From NCBI GenBank assembly GCA_007125845.1, contig SLCK01000133.1, positions 1-34,524 of the forward strand: 34,524 nucleotides of DNA, given 5' to 3'. Below, one piece after another: positions 1 through 7,516 of this stretch (positions within the stretch are counted from its first letter, which is position 1; every line of letters begins with the position of its first letter). Under the pieces are notes generated by a model that saw only the letters and a list, made by a program, of their open reading frames with translations, was not told where the DNA came from and searched no databases. Both the position numbers and the translations under genes were made by a program. The DNA comes from Gemmatimonadota bacterium (GTDB lineage Bacteria; Gemmatimonadota; Gemmatimonadetes; Longimicrobiales; Gaopeijiaceae).

Positions 1-665
1 GCGCGCCGCAGGTTATGCCCAGGGCGTTGGACGGCGGGTGGGGCTGCGGCCCCTGAGTCGGCGACCGGGGCGGGACCGGCCGGTCCCGCTGATCTCAATG
101 ATGCTCCGGGGGGGAGGATTCCAACCCTCCAATCGCCACCGGGAAAGGGATCTGGGAATGCATGCCTTGGCCTCGGCATCAGGAGTTCCTCAGGTTACTG
201 TAAGGAGTGAGCGCGGGTTGTTGAGCCGGATCACCGAAGCGACAGCGGAGGTAATCCGGCCGTACTTGCTTTCACAAGCGGTTCTGAAAAAGTGGTTTGG
301 CTTGTCACGTGAGCTTCGTCTCATCCCTCCATCCGGTCTGGGCCACCCGCCCTGCCGAGTCGCTTCGCCTGGAGCTCCTCAAGGCGCTCACGGAAGAGAA
401 TGAGGGCAATCTCCTCATCCCTGGCACAGTCTTCGACACAGTCTTGCCAAGTTGACCCGGGAGAGCGCAGGGTTCTACGTTCAGTCCGCCGGTCTCCGGG
501 CCGTGCTCGCGGGGCGATTCGCTGCCTGGCAGGGATCACGCGGGCCGCCCTGTACTATGTCGCAACGGTGCGGGCCTGGACCGTCGACTTTTCAACTGCT
601 TTTGGCACAGTTTCAAAGTCGCACGAATCGCGGAAATGGCGTAAAGTGTGGTGGCAGTAGGGATT
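1..665. other. Region without a supportable gene upstream of tRNA-Val
   Basis: No open frame here looks like a protein: the candidates are arginine, proline and glycine rich, have no ribosome binding site and no recognisable domain. A 30-base segment at 228-257 recurs, imperfectly, at 788-816 on the other side of the tRNA. A weak -10-like TAAAGT at 642-647 lies about 18 bases before the tRNA and may be its promoter. A gene remnant cannot be excluded; on the minus strand around 330-430 a short stretch has plausible acidic and leucine-rich composition, but it is too short to call. Confidence 0.5.
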
Positions 666-740
666 GGGCGCTTAGCTCAGCTGGTTTAGAGCACCTGCCT
701 TACAAGCAGGAGGTCGGAGGTTCGAATCCTCCAGCGCCCA
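666..740 (+). tRNA. tRNA-Val (anticodon UAC)
   Basis: A complete cloverleaf can be drawn. The acceptor stem pairs GGGCGCT (666-672) with AGCGCCC (733-739), with discriminator A740. The D stem is GCTC/GAGC. The anticodon stem CCTGC/GCAGG (694-698 and 706-710) holds the loop CTTACAA with anticodon TAC, which reads GUA (valine). The T arm is GGAGG-TTCGAAT-CCTCC (716-732). CCA is not encoded. The bases just after the 3' end repeat part of it, as described for 737-763 and 812-828. Confidence 0.96.
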
Positions 741-763
741 TCAACGTGTCCCCATCAACGTGT
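737..763 (+). repeat. 13-base tandem repeat straddling the tRNA 3' end
   Basis: CCCATCAACGTGT occurs at 737-749 and again, identically, at 751-763, a 14-base period. The first copy begins inside the tRNA (its last four bases CCCA). Such duplications of a tRNA terminus can arise from slippage or from integrase activity; the sequence alone does not decide. Confidence 0.8.
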
Positions 764-811
764 TGAAGAGCGACCGCGTACCGCTGAGGATCATCGAAGC
801 GAAGCGAAGGT

Positions 812-828
812 AATCCTCCAGCGGCCAT
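812..828 (+). repeat. Partial duplicate of the tRNA-Val 3' end (att-like)
   Basis: AATCCTCCAGCGGCCAT matches tRNA bases 725-741 at 16 of 17 positions (one C to G change). Tyrosine recombinases that insert into tRNA genes often leave a copy of the 3' half of the tRNA at the far end of the element. Here the copy is only 87 bases away and no integrase is present, so at most it would mark a collapsed or excised element. Confidence 0.5.
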
Positions 829-1240
829 TGAGGTTACGGGAACCTGTTCGGGTCCTCTCCGGTCAGACCTCGTTCAAGGCCGGCCCCGAGGCGTGTTCTT
901 CCGGTGCCGGCCGACTCGAAGATTCTTTCCAGTGCCCTTCGGCTTTCTTGCTTCCCCTTCTGACGGGCCGACGGACTCTTCCTGTTCGGGTTGTCTGGCC
1001 GTCTGGCATCCTTCTGCCTTCCAGCGTGATCGGCCTGAACCTGGACCACTACGGAGGAAGTCGGGATGACGTCGACGTTGTGACTAAACAGGCGCCCACA
1101 GCTGGTTCAGAGATCGCCCAGCTTGCCCAAGGTCCGTTCCGGGGAGAGAACGCTGTATCCTTCCGGGACTCGGATGGCCATGTTGAAGAGGTACCGTGGA
1201 ATCTCAGTCACGTTTTGTGCAGGGCAAGCGGAGGTCCCAC
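829..1240. other. Gene-free stretch before the esterase
   Basis: Together with the repeats at 741-828 this makes about 500 bases without a convincing gene. The one longer open frame (828-1244, plus strand) has no ribosome binding site and an unstructured composition, and it would overlap the start of the esterase, so I do not call it. The leader or promoter of the esterase should lie here, but I see no convincing -35/-10 pair. Confidence 0.5.
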
Positions 1241-2359
1241 ATGAGCACATTCGGCGTCTGCGGGCGCCTTTCGACGTTCGTATTGGCTCTCACACTCCTG
1301 CCGGGAAGCGCGGCTGCACAGGCTCCCAGCAGTTCACCGATACCACCGCCAACAGGATCCCACCACGTCGGCACGACTGTGTGGCACTGGAGTGATTCCA
1401 CCCGTCTCGATGAACTCACGCCGGACCCGGGTGACGTCCGTGAGATCATGGTACAGGTGTGGTATCCCGCTGCCCCGGATACGACGTCGGATCGAGCCCC
1501 CTATGCTCCCCTGTATCACGAGCTCGCGAACCATCGAAGCTGGAGTTATCCCGGGGCCCCGGTTGCCAGCACGGGCAGCACCCTGCCGGTGATCGTGATC
1601 ACCCCAGGGCGGGGACTCGCACGGCACGTGTACACGGGGATCGCCGAGGATCTCGCCAGTCACGGATATGCGGTGCTCGGAGTCGATTCCCCTCACTCTG
1701 GAAGGGTCACGTACCCGGACGGCCGCTTCATACCTCCGACACCCAGCTACGCAATCCCGATCGAGATTTTGACTGGGCCCTATCACCGAGTGGACGAGTT
1801 CTTTGAGGAGGCGGCGGAACTCGGCGCACAGGACGTATCGTTCGCCCTCGAGCGATTGGCCGAAGTCCATCGGAGCGATCCGGCCCTACGGTTCACGAGC
1901 CGCCTCGATCTATCACGTATCGGGGCCTTTGGTCACTCCCTCGGCGGCCGTATCGGGGGTGCTGCAGTTGGTGTGGATTCTCGATTCGTCGCATTCGCTT
2001 CAATGGAGGGCGTTCCCCCTTCGGCCGTCAGGCAGGGCGGAATGGATGCTGCGGTTCTCATGCTCCTGAGCAGCGAGCTGCCGGACATGGCCCAACCGAA
2101 TATCAGGGAGGTGATTCCTGATCGGCGAAACGACGTGTACGTCGTCACTCTCGACGGCTTCGGTCACAACTCTGTGACCGACCTGCCGTTTCTCGATCCG
2201 GACACGTACCCGTATGAGGTTGAGCCAGCTTCTGCATTGAATACAACGCGTGCGCTGCTCTTGCACTTCTTCGACGAGTATGTGCGCGAGCAAGACGGGG
2301 ACATGCGTTCAACAGGGGCACTCGATCGAGTGAACGTTGAGGTATTTGAAAGGCCATAG
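1241..2359 (+). CDS. Secreted alpha/beta hydrolase, PAF-acetylhydrolase-like
   Basis: This 372-residue protein is probably an exported lipase or esterase. The ATG at 1241 is chosen because GGAGG lies 6 bases upstream and the reading then opens with a Sec signal peptide (hydrophobic core about residues 9-20, then GSAAAQ). The body matches the platelet-activating-factor acetylhydrolase II pattern: a VWYPA strand, LPVIVITPG (oxyanion region), an EDLASHGYAVLGVDSPH stretch, DLSRIGAFGHSLGG with nucleophile Ser233, and GFGHNS with His309. The acid position falls at Glu256 (SMEGV) where the human enzyme has Asp; spacing to Ser (23) and His (53) agrees with the family (23 and 55). The substrate cannot be told from sequence; a general dienelactone-hydrolase-type esterase is the main alternative. 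Confidence 0.88.
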   Translation: MSTFGVCGRLSTFVLALTLLPGSAAAQAPSSSPIPPPTGSHHVGTTVWHWSDSTRLDELTPDPGDVREIMVQVWYPAAPDTTSDRAPYAPLYHELANHRSWSYPGAPVASTGSTLPVIVITPGRGLARHVYTGIAEDLASHGYAVLGVDSPHSGRVTYPDGRFIPPTPSYAIPIEILTGPYHRVDEFFEEAAELGAQDVSFALERLAEVHRSDPALRFTSRLDLSRIGAFGHSLGGRIGGAAVGVDSRFVAFASMEGVPPSAVRQGGMDAAVLMLLSSELPDMAQPNIREVIPDRRNDVYVVTLDGFGHNSVTDLPFLDPDTYPYEVEPASALNTTRALLLHFFDEYVREQDGDMRSTGALDRVNVEVFERP

Positions 2360-2368
2360 CTGTAGCTA

Positions 2369-2401
2369 CCGCCTGCGTCTCGATTGATAGCCGAGAGGCG
2401 G
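2369..2401 (+). other. Hairpin between the esterase and the next gene
   Basis: CCGCC-TCTCG (2369-2382, with a 4-base bulge) pairs with CGAGAGGCGG (2392-2401) around a 9-base loop. No T-run follows, so it is at best a weak terminator or an mRNA processing site just after the esterase stop codon. Confidence 0.35.
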
Positions 2402-2445
2402 TCCGGTCGGCACAGGGCACTCTCGCGGATGGAGCACGGCCGGCG

Positions 2446-3138
2446 ATGAAGTGGCAAGGCTCGGACTTCCGGACTGGGGCGACCTTGGTCGCAGTTCTTT
2501 CGCTCGGGGCCCCAGGTCCGGCGGCCGCCCAGATCGAGACCACTCGGGAGTCCAGCACGGGTGCGCGGTGGGCCGTGCTCGATGCGATTGGCTACGGCGG
2601 ACTTGGATTCGGTCTTGGCCTGTTGGCATCCTGGGATCGGCGGGAGTCCTCCGGACCAGGCCCGCCTTTGGGTCCGGACACGTGGACGGTGGGTCCTGCT
2701 GAAGAGACGCTAGCTTTCGGAATCACCGATCTCAGCGGGATCTCTGTGGGTCCATCGGGCACCCAACTCGCAATCGTGGGCGCGACTACCGTGGCTGGGA
2801 CATTGGCCGGTGCGGTGATCGGACGGCGCGCCCAGGAGGCGATCGAGGAGGGGCGGCCGATAGGCGGGGCTCATCGAGCGGCGGTGCTCGGCGGGGGCGT
2901 GATGGCCGGCGGGACCGTTGGGGCCGTTGCGGCCGCCGCACTCATCATGCCCGAAGGAGAGGGCACGTTCCTCGGGAGCGACGAGCAGGCGGTCTTCGTG
3001 CTCGTGCTGGCGGGAAGCGCATTGGGCGCACTGTACGTTTGGAGACATCGTCACGGGCTTCTTTCGTCTCGGATCCGATTCGCACCGGAGACCTATGGAC
3101 GAGGGGGATACGGTCTACGGGGGCGTATCACATTCTGA
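2446..3138 (+). CDS. Glycine-rich secreted or membrane protein of unknown function
   Basis: A 230-residue protein that I do not recognise. It opens with a likely signal peptide (LVAVLSLGAPGPAAAQ, residues 14-29). Four hydrophobic, glycine- and alanine-rich stretches follow (about residues 46-63, 106-126, 146-169 and 182-199), with GxxxG-like spacing typical of small membrane-spanning or outer-membrane-lipoprotein-like glycine-zipper segments. An arginine-rich tail ends in GLRGRITF. It sits 25 bases before another signal-peptide protein of the same style, so the two may be co-transcribed. The function is unknown. Confidence 0.7.
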   Translation: MKWQGSDFRTGATLVAVLSLGAPGPAAAQIETTRESSTGARWAVLDAIGYGGLGFGLGLLASWDRRESSGPGPPLGPDTWTVGPAEETLAFGITDLSGISVGPSGTQLAIVGATTVAGTLAGAVIGRRAQEAIEEGRPIGGAHRAAVLGGGVMAGGTVGAVAAAALIMPEGEGTFLGSDEQAVFVLVLAGSALGALYVWRHRHGLLSSRIRFAPETYGRGGYGLRGRITF

Positions 3139-3163
3139 CTTGACATCAAGGAGCTGCCCCATC

Positions 3164-3610
3164 ATGAACGCGATGCTTTGGTCTGCGGCTGTCTTGGTGC
3201 TCCTCCTCACAGGCGTCGTCCCGGCCCTGGGTCAAGAAGGTCCGACGGTGCCCGGATTCTCCACGGTGCGTCTGAGCTCTCCCGAGTACACAGGGGTGGG
3301 GACTCTGATGAGTGTCGGTCCGGATTCCCTGGAGCTGGGAATCGAGGGACTGGCGCAGTCGATCATGATTCCCATTCCATCCGTGGCTCGTCTGGAGTAT
3401 CATCGACCGGCGACGAGACGGGAACGCGCGACACGCGGTGCGCTTTGGGGAGCGGGAGTGCTCGGCATCATGGGCGCCTTGCTTACGGACCGCGACGAGG
3501 ATACCGGTCCGGTGGAGGTGGCTTTGTATTCGGTTCTTGCAGGGGGCTTATGGGGAGGCGCGATCGGCCTCCTCATCCCTCAGAGCCGCTGGCAACAGGT
3601 GGAGTTGTAG
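3164..3610 (+). CDS. Small secreted protein with a C-terminal glycine-zipper-like membrane segment
   Basis: 148 residues, starting at the ATG at 3164, which has AAGGAG 10 bases upstream. The first 24 residues form a Sec signal peptide (LWSAAVLVLLLTGVVPALGQ). The mature N-terminal part (about 30-85) looks like a small beta domain (GTLMSVGPDSLEL, IMIPIPSVARLEY). It is followed by RRERATRGALWGAGVLGIMGALL and a second glycine-rich hydrophobic segment. This layout (a short domain that reads like an RNA- or ligand-binding barrel, then glycine-rich helices) is common in hypothetical proteins of environmental didermic bacteria. I cannot assign a function. Confidence 0.72.
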   Translation: MNAMLWSAAVLVLLLTGVVPALGQEGPTVPGFSTVRLSSPEYTGVGTLMSVGPDSLELGIEGLAQSIMIPIPSVARLEYHRPATRRERATRGALWGAGVLGIMGALLTDRDEDTGPVEVALYSVLAGGLWGGAIGLLIPQSRWQQVEL

Positions 3611-3669
3611 GAGCGCTGAGGCGCAGCCGCGCGCCTGGTCGCTCGCCCACACGACCACAGGGAAGGAAG

Positions 3670-4491
3670 ATGAGCAAACAGGCCGGGGACACGGATTACG
3701 CGAAGGTTACCCAGCGACAGCAGGAGACCTGGGCCACGGGCGATTTCCACGAAGTCGCCCGTCAGAACGTCGTCATGGCGGAAGCGCTCTGCGAGGCCAC
3801 GGATCCGCATGCCACGGAGAGGGTGCTCGACGTGGCTTGCGGGAGCGGCACGGCCGCATTGGTCGCTGCTCGACGTTACTGCGACGTCACTGGCATCGAC
3901 TACGTTCCCGCTCTGATCGAGAGGGCGAGGGCACGGGCCGCCGCGTCGGGGCTGGACGTGGATTTCCGGGTGGCGGACGCTCAGGATCTCCCCTACGACG
4001 ACGACTCCTTCGACCTGATCCTCTCTGTATACGGTGTGCAGTTCGCCCCGGACCAGGAGCGAGCGGCCCAGGAGATGCTCCGGGTGTGCCGACCTGGCGG
4101 AAAGATTGGTCTCGCGACGCCGCTCCCGGTGGGGTGGAGCGGTGATTTCTTCCGAGTGAATGCCAAGTACTCGCCTCCTCCGCCGGGGGTGCCGTCCCCC
4201 CTGCGATGGGGAACCGACGAGGGCCTCGACGAGCTCCTGGGCTCCGGGGTGAGGTCGATCGAGAACGAGGACCGCATCGCGCTCCAGTACTACCGCTCCG
4301 TCGATCATGCGGTGGAGGTCTTCACGACGTACTTCGGGCCGACGGTGCGAGCGGGCGACCGGCTCGACGAAGACGTACGGGAAGAGCTCCGCCGGGACGT
4401 CCGAAGGGTCTTCACCAGGTACAACCGTGCAACGGACGGCACAGCCGTGATCGAGAACCGGTACCGCCTGACTGTGGCCACCTGCAAATAG
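3670..4491 (+). CDS. Class I SAM-dependent methyltransferase
   Basis: 273 residues of the Methyltransf_11 (UbiE-like) type, cytoplasmic. The frame stays open far upstream, but the ATG at 3670 is preferred: it has GGAAGGAAG immediately upstream and the protein then begins with the usual helix before motif I. Motif I is VLDVACGSGTAAL (residues 52-64), motif II ends in GIDY, motif III contains ADAQDLPYDDDSFDLI, and the post-motif is LRVCRPGGKIGLA. The C-terminal third (from about 165) carries no family signature, so the methyl acceptor is unknown. Such proteins act on small molecules, quinones or lipids; ubiquinone or menaquinone biosynthesis is not supported by the neighbours. Confidence 0.88.
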   Translation: MSKQAGDTDYAKVTQRQQETWATGDFHEVARQNVVMAEALCEATDPHATERVLDVACGSGTAALVAARRYCDVTGIDYVPALIERARARAAASGLDVDFRVADAQDLPYDDDSFDLILSVYGVQFAPDQERAAQEMLRVCRPGGKIGLATPLPVGWSGDFFRVNAKYSPPPPGVPSPLRWGTDEGLDELLGSGVRSIENEDRIALQYYRSVDHAVEVFTTYFGPTVRAGDRLDEDVREELRRDVRRVFTRYNRATDGTAVIENRYRLTVATCK

Positions 4492-4511
4492 GCAGGGATC
4501 AGAGGCACACT

Positions 4512-4530
4512 GCGGCCGGCGTCCGGCCGC
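4512..4530. terminator. Candidate bidirectional terminator hairpin
   Basis: GCGGCCGG (4512-4519) and CCGGCCGC (4523-4530) form a perfect 8-base GC stem with a 3-base loop. It lies between two converging genes (stops at 4491 and 4561). There is no U-tract on either side, so intrinsic termination is uncertain. Confidence 0.45.
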
Positions 4531-4560
4531 GGTCGGGTGCCCGCGGAGACCGAGCCCCGT

Positions 4561-6426
4561 CTACAGCGAAGGCAGGGTCTTGCCGGTGCCACCGAAGAAG
4601 CAGTAGTCGCAAAGCTGCGCCCGACGCTCGATGATCTGGTTCAGCGAGAAGGGCAGCGCATTGAGGAACTCAGTTGCATGTGTGTAACGGGACCGCTTGT
4701 CCGCCATCTTGCATGGCCGATCGGTCCGATGGATCGCGGACCAGCGGCGGGTAACCTTTTCCGGCGCATACCACCAGACGCCCGCCTCCTGGTTGAACTC
4801 CACCTGCGGGTTCTTCACGTCGTAGCGCCAGCGGACGTAGCCGCCCGAGGCGAGCGGTGGTCGCACCTGGAGCGTGATCCCCTCGTTCAGAAAATCCGTG
4901 ATCTGGGGGCCAAGCGTGCGGTACACGCGGCACATGACCCCGAAGCGGGAGACGCCCAAGCCCAGGTTCTCCGGAACGAACTCGAAGTCCAACCGGTCCC
5001 TCGCCACATCGTCCTCGTTCACCAGGATGGTTCCGGAGTCGAGGTCGACGATCGTCCAGCGCACGCGCAGGCTGGGATCGTCGGGCAGCTTCCCGAAGGG
5101 CAGGCGCACCCGGTACCTGAGAGGGTTGCCGGTGAAGTTGCGCGGGATCGAGGTCAGCCCGATCAGGACCGGTGGCGGAATGTCGGGTCGCAGCGTGATT
5201 CCCGTGAACACGCCGGCCGTGCGAATCTCGAACTCCTCGATCATCAGGCGGACTGTGGGGCCGCCGGGAACCCGGGACTCCAGTCGACGCAGACGCGGGG
5301 GCGGGGGCTGGGGCGGAACCTCCTGGCTCCGGATGGCGAACGTCACCTGACGGGTGACGCCACGGACGAGGTCTTCGATGATCAGCGGAATGACGGCTCC
5401 GGTCAACACGGCACCGACGACCTCCGCGATGATCACCCACGTGGACTTGTTCACGTCCACGGATACGTCCGCGACCTGAAATCCGAGCGCGGGCCACATC
5501 CGGGGTTTGACCTCGATCGTCCCCTTCCGTGCGGGAAGGAGCGCGCCCGGGCGGAAGTGAAAGAGCACCGGTATCACAGCGAACGAAAAATGGACGCTCC
5601 CCTCGGACCGGCTTGCCTTCCCGGTGACCCGGAACCGACCCTCCTCGACCGTAATCGATAGGCTCTCGAGCGTCGCGCCCCGCTCCGCTACGGCGTCCCG
5701 GATCTGGGCCTCGGCATCCTGGAACGTGACCGGCACGGCGATGGGGTTGGTGACCACGGCGATGTCATTGTTGCGCGCGAAGTCGGTCAGAAGCTGTGCG
5801 TTCCCCGTGGTCTCGATGCCCCCTGCGGCGACATCGAGGCCGACGATGATCGCGCCGTCCCGGACCCGAGCCCTCGGTTCCATACTCGTCGCGGACACGA
5901 TGGAACCGAGGAAGCTGACATCGATCGGAGGAATGTCGAGGAGCCCGGCTGCGATCGCGACACCCAGCGCATGCTCCAGGCGGCTTCGAAAGATCCCGCT
6001 TTGGAGGTAGAGATCGGCCTCGGGGCTGTAGGGCCCGCCGGAGAGCACCTCGAATGTCCAGCCGCTGAGCGTGATGTCGGTGTGCTCGGGACGGAGCCGG
6101 AGATCCACGCCCTCGAGCACGAAGCGGGGACGCATGAGCAGGTGCATCTCCCAGCGCACGTTGCGCGCCTGGATTGCGCCGTTCCAGGTGATCTGCATGC
6201 CGCCCCAGCCGCGCATCCGTACGATGAGGCTCTGCGAATCGGCCCCGGAACACTCGACCCGCGGGGGCTCGAGGAAGAAGCTTACGGCGACATCGGGCGG
6301 GCCGTTGGGAATCGGCGCCGAAAGCCAATGCGAGATGTTACCGGCGTCGTAGGAGAGCAGGAGCGAGTCGTTGAGAACACGCTCCCGGATCGTGACTGCA
6401 GCGGCGAAGCCCGCGTGTGCAGACAT
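4561..6426 (-). CDS. Large orphan protein, possible TULIP-like lipid-binding fold
   Basis: 621 residues from the ATG at 6426; the frame continues upstream but the extra residues are proline/arginine-rich junk. No signal peptide is visible and the ribosome binding site is weak. The N-terminal half alternates beta-rich segments: VTIRERVLNDSLLLSYDAG near the start, IDVSFLGSIV, and RVRDGAIIVGLDVAAGG, followed by DAEAQIRDAVAERGATLESLSITVEEGRFRVTGKAS, which could be a second copy of the same plan. A hydrophobic stretch (VIIAEVVGAVLTGAVIPLII, about 350-370) and a proline-rich linker (VPPQPPPPRLRR) divide it from a second beta-rich half. The tail has a Cys, then CDYCFF with a CxxC pair near the end. 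The LBP/TULIP comparison is my inference from strand pattern only. A perfect palindrome lies 46 bases upstream. Confidence 0.7.
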   Translation of the reverse strand: MSAHAGFAAAVTIRERVLNDSLLLSYDAGNISHWLSAPIPNGPPDVAVSFFLEPPRVECSGADSQSLIVRMRGWGGMQITWNGAIQARNVRWEMHLLMRPRFVLEGVDLRLRPEHTDITLSGWTFEVLSGGPYSPEADLYLQSGIFRSRLEHALGVAIAAGLLDIPPIDVSFLGSIVSATSMEPRARVRDGAIIVGLDVAAGGIETTGNAQLLTDFARNNDIAVVTNPIAVPVTFQDAEAQIRDAVAERGATLESLSITVEEGRFRVTGKASRSEGSVHFSFAVIPVLFHFRPGALLPARKGTIEVKPRMWPALGFQVADVSVDVNKSTWVIIAEVVGAVLTGAVIPLIIEDLVRGVTRQVTFAIRSQEVPPQPPPPRLRRLESRVPGGPTVRLMIEEFEIRTAGVFTGITLRPDIPPPVLIGLTSIPRNFTGNPLRYRVRLPFGKLPDDPSLRVRWTIVDLDSGTILVNEDDVARDRLDFEFVPENLGLGVSRFGVMCRVYRTLGPQITDFLNEGITLQVRPPLASGGYVRWRYDVKNPQVEFNQEAGVWWYAPEKVTRRWSAIHRTDRPCKMADKRSRYTHATEFLNALPFSLNQIIERRAQLCDYCFFGGTGKTLPSL

Positions 6427-6824
6427 GGGGCTGACTCTAGAGGAGGAGAGGAGGGGGTCGACCGCCTCGGAGCTCTGGTGCACCAGAGAACGTTGAATTG
6501 AGCCGCACGCTACGATGCGCCGCGTATCCCTTCTCCGTACTTTCGCGCGTTCATACGAGACGCGACATCCGGGCTCGACCCCCTCAGTGGCAAGGATAGA
6601 CTTCGGATGCGGGGGAGTCAATCGAGTAGATCGTCGCGGCATGCATTGGCTGGTGGCAACCCATCGATCCGGACATGACCCGACCCCCCTTGGAACTCGC
6701 CGTGCTCCTCGTGCATCGTTCCCTATAGACGCCCCCGAGTCCGACCGCGGAGACCGCCCGGACGGCGGGCCACCCGGTACGGGGGGCACCCATCCAACAA
6801 CCTCTCAAAAAGGAGCGCCTCGCC
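6427..6824. other. Divergent intergenic region
   Basis: 398 bases between two genes that start in opposite directions. Beyond the palindrome at 6473-6488 I see no gene and no clear -35/-10 pair. Near the plus-strand end, AAGGAG at 6807-6812 is the ribosome binding site of the cupin gene. Confidence 0.55.
6473..6488. promoter_or_regulatory. Perfect 16-base palindrome, candidate operator
   Basis: CTCTGGTGCACCAGAG is its own reverse complement over all 16 bases. It lies 46 bases before the start of the minus-strand 621-residue orphan gene and in the same spacer as the plus-strand cupin gene. That position suits a dimeric repressor or activator. No cognate regulator is encoded in the window. Confidence 0.55.
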
Positions 6825-7307
6825 ATGACGAGACTTCTTTCGATCACAGCCGTTTCCCTCTTTGCCCTTCTGACGGTCGGATTGACGTTGACCGCGGAGG
6901 AGGACGCTCCCATGCAGGACGGCCACATGATGATCACTCCGGACGAGTTGCAGTGGGGTCCGGTGGCCTCGATGGGAGACGGAGCCGAGATCTCGTTTAT
7001 CGAGGGCGACATCTCGCAGAGCGAACCCTTCACCTTCCGCCTCCGACTGGAAGACGGGTACCAGATCCTCCCGCACGTGCATCCTGAGTACGAGAGAGTG
7101 ACAGTCCTGTCCGGGACCCTCCACTTCGCACACGGGAGCGCCTTCGACCCCGAGGCCACGCGTGAGCTTCCGCCGGGTAGCGTGGCGATCATGCCCCCCG
7201 GTGAGCCGATGTTCGGATACGCGGAAGGGGAAGTCGTCATGCAACTTCACGGCACCGGGCCCTGGGGCATCGATTACCTCGATCCTGCGGACGACCCCAG
7301 GAACTGA
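6825..7307 (+). CDS. Exported cupin-domain protein
   Basis: 160 residues, with AAGGAG 12 bases before the ATG. An N-terminal hydrophobic segment (about residues 4-22) followed by AEE suggests export to the periplasm. Cupin motif 1 is clear: HVHPEYERVTVLSGTLHFAHG, giving His84, His86 and Glu90 as metal ligands. Motif 2 (GSVAIMPPGEPMFGYAEG) has the usual proline-glycine turn, but the fourth metal ligand, normally a histidine, is absent (Met/Phe instead). The protein may therefore bind metal through fewer ligands, or a substrate without metal. The family is broad (ChrR-like and other single-domain cupins), so no reaction is assigned. It is monocistronic as far as can be seen. Confidence 0.85.
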   Translation: MTRLLSITAVSLFALLTVGLTLTAEEDAPMQDGHMMITPDELQWGPVASMGDGAEISFIEGDISQSEPFTFRLRLEDGYQILPHVHPEYERVTVLSGTLHFAHGSAFDPEATRELPPGSVAIMPPGEPMFGYAEGEVVMQLHGTGPWGIDYLDPADDPRN

Positions 7308-7377
7308 CGTCGTTCCGGGGCCTGTGCCGTGCTCGAGATCCGCGACCGATTGGCTTGCTCTCGCTTCGCCTGCCGCC

Positions 7378-7383
7378 TAGTCT
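7378..7383 (+). promoter_or_regulatory. Weak promoter candidate for the lectin-like gene
   Basis: TTGCTC (7355-7360), a 17-base spacer and TAGTCT (7378-7383) resemble a sigma-70 promoter (4/6 and 3/6). This is a low-confidence visual match. Confidence 0.25.
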
Positions 7384-7400
7384 GAACTCTGCGCAGTCAT

Positions 7401-7422
7401 CCAGGCGCGGGCACGCGCCTGG
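7401..7422 (+). terminator. 9-base GC hairpin between the cupin and lectin-like genes
   Basis: CCAGGCGCG (7401-7409) pairs perfectly with CGCGCCTGG (7414-7422) around the loop GGCA. It may terminate the cupin transcript or fold in the leader of the following gene. No T-run follows. Confidence 0.45.
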
Positions 7423-7516
7423 CCCCGGGGACACCCGGAGGGAGCCGGCAGGATCGGAAGAGCGATCGGTGCCAGAGTGGGGTGCGGCTCCGTCCGTCAG
7501 ACAGGAGGTTGGATCC

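Larger units (their letters stand above)
228..816 (+). repeat. 30-base imperfect direct repeat flanking tRNA-Val (228-257 and 788-816)
   Basis: The two copies share the start GGATCA-C/T-CGAAGCGA and the end AGGTAATCC. They agree at about 27 of 30 positions, counting one single-base gap. They lie 560 bases apart and bracket the tRNA. The ends GGA and TCC are complementary, so each copy could form a weak hairpin. The right copy runs into a second echo of the tRNA 3' end (812-828). No function is known to me. Confidence 0.65.

Noticed and set aside
112..129. GGAGGATTCCAACCCTCC, resembling an antisense tRNA T arm
   Set aside because: The loop lacks the TTCRA pattern on either strand and no acceptor or anticodon stem can be paired around it.
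38..403. 121-residue open frame at the left edge
   Set aside because: No ribosome binding site, very high arginine and proline content, and no recognisable domain.
452..766. 104-residue plus-strand open frame spanning the tRNA
   Set aside because: Its second half is simply the translation of tRNA-Val (ALSSAGLEHLPYKQEVGGSNPPAP), a common artefact.
828..1244. 138-residue open frame before the esterase
   Set aside because: No ribosome binding site; composition looks random and it overlaps the better-supported esterase start.
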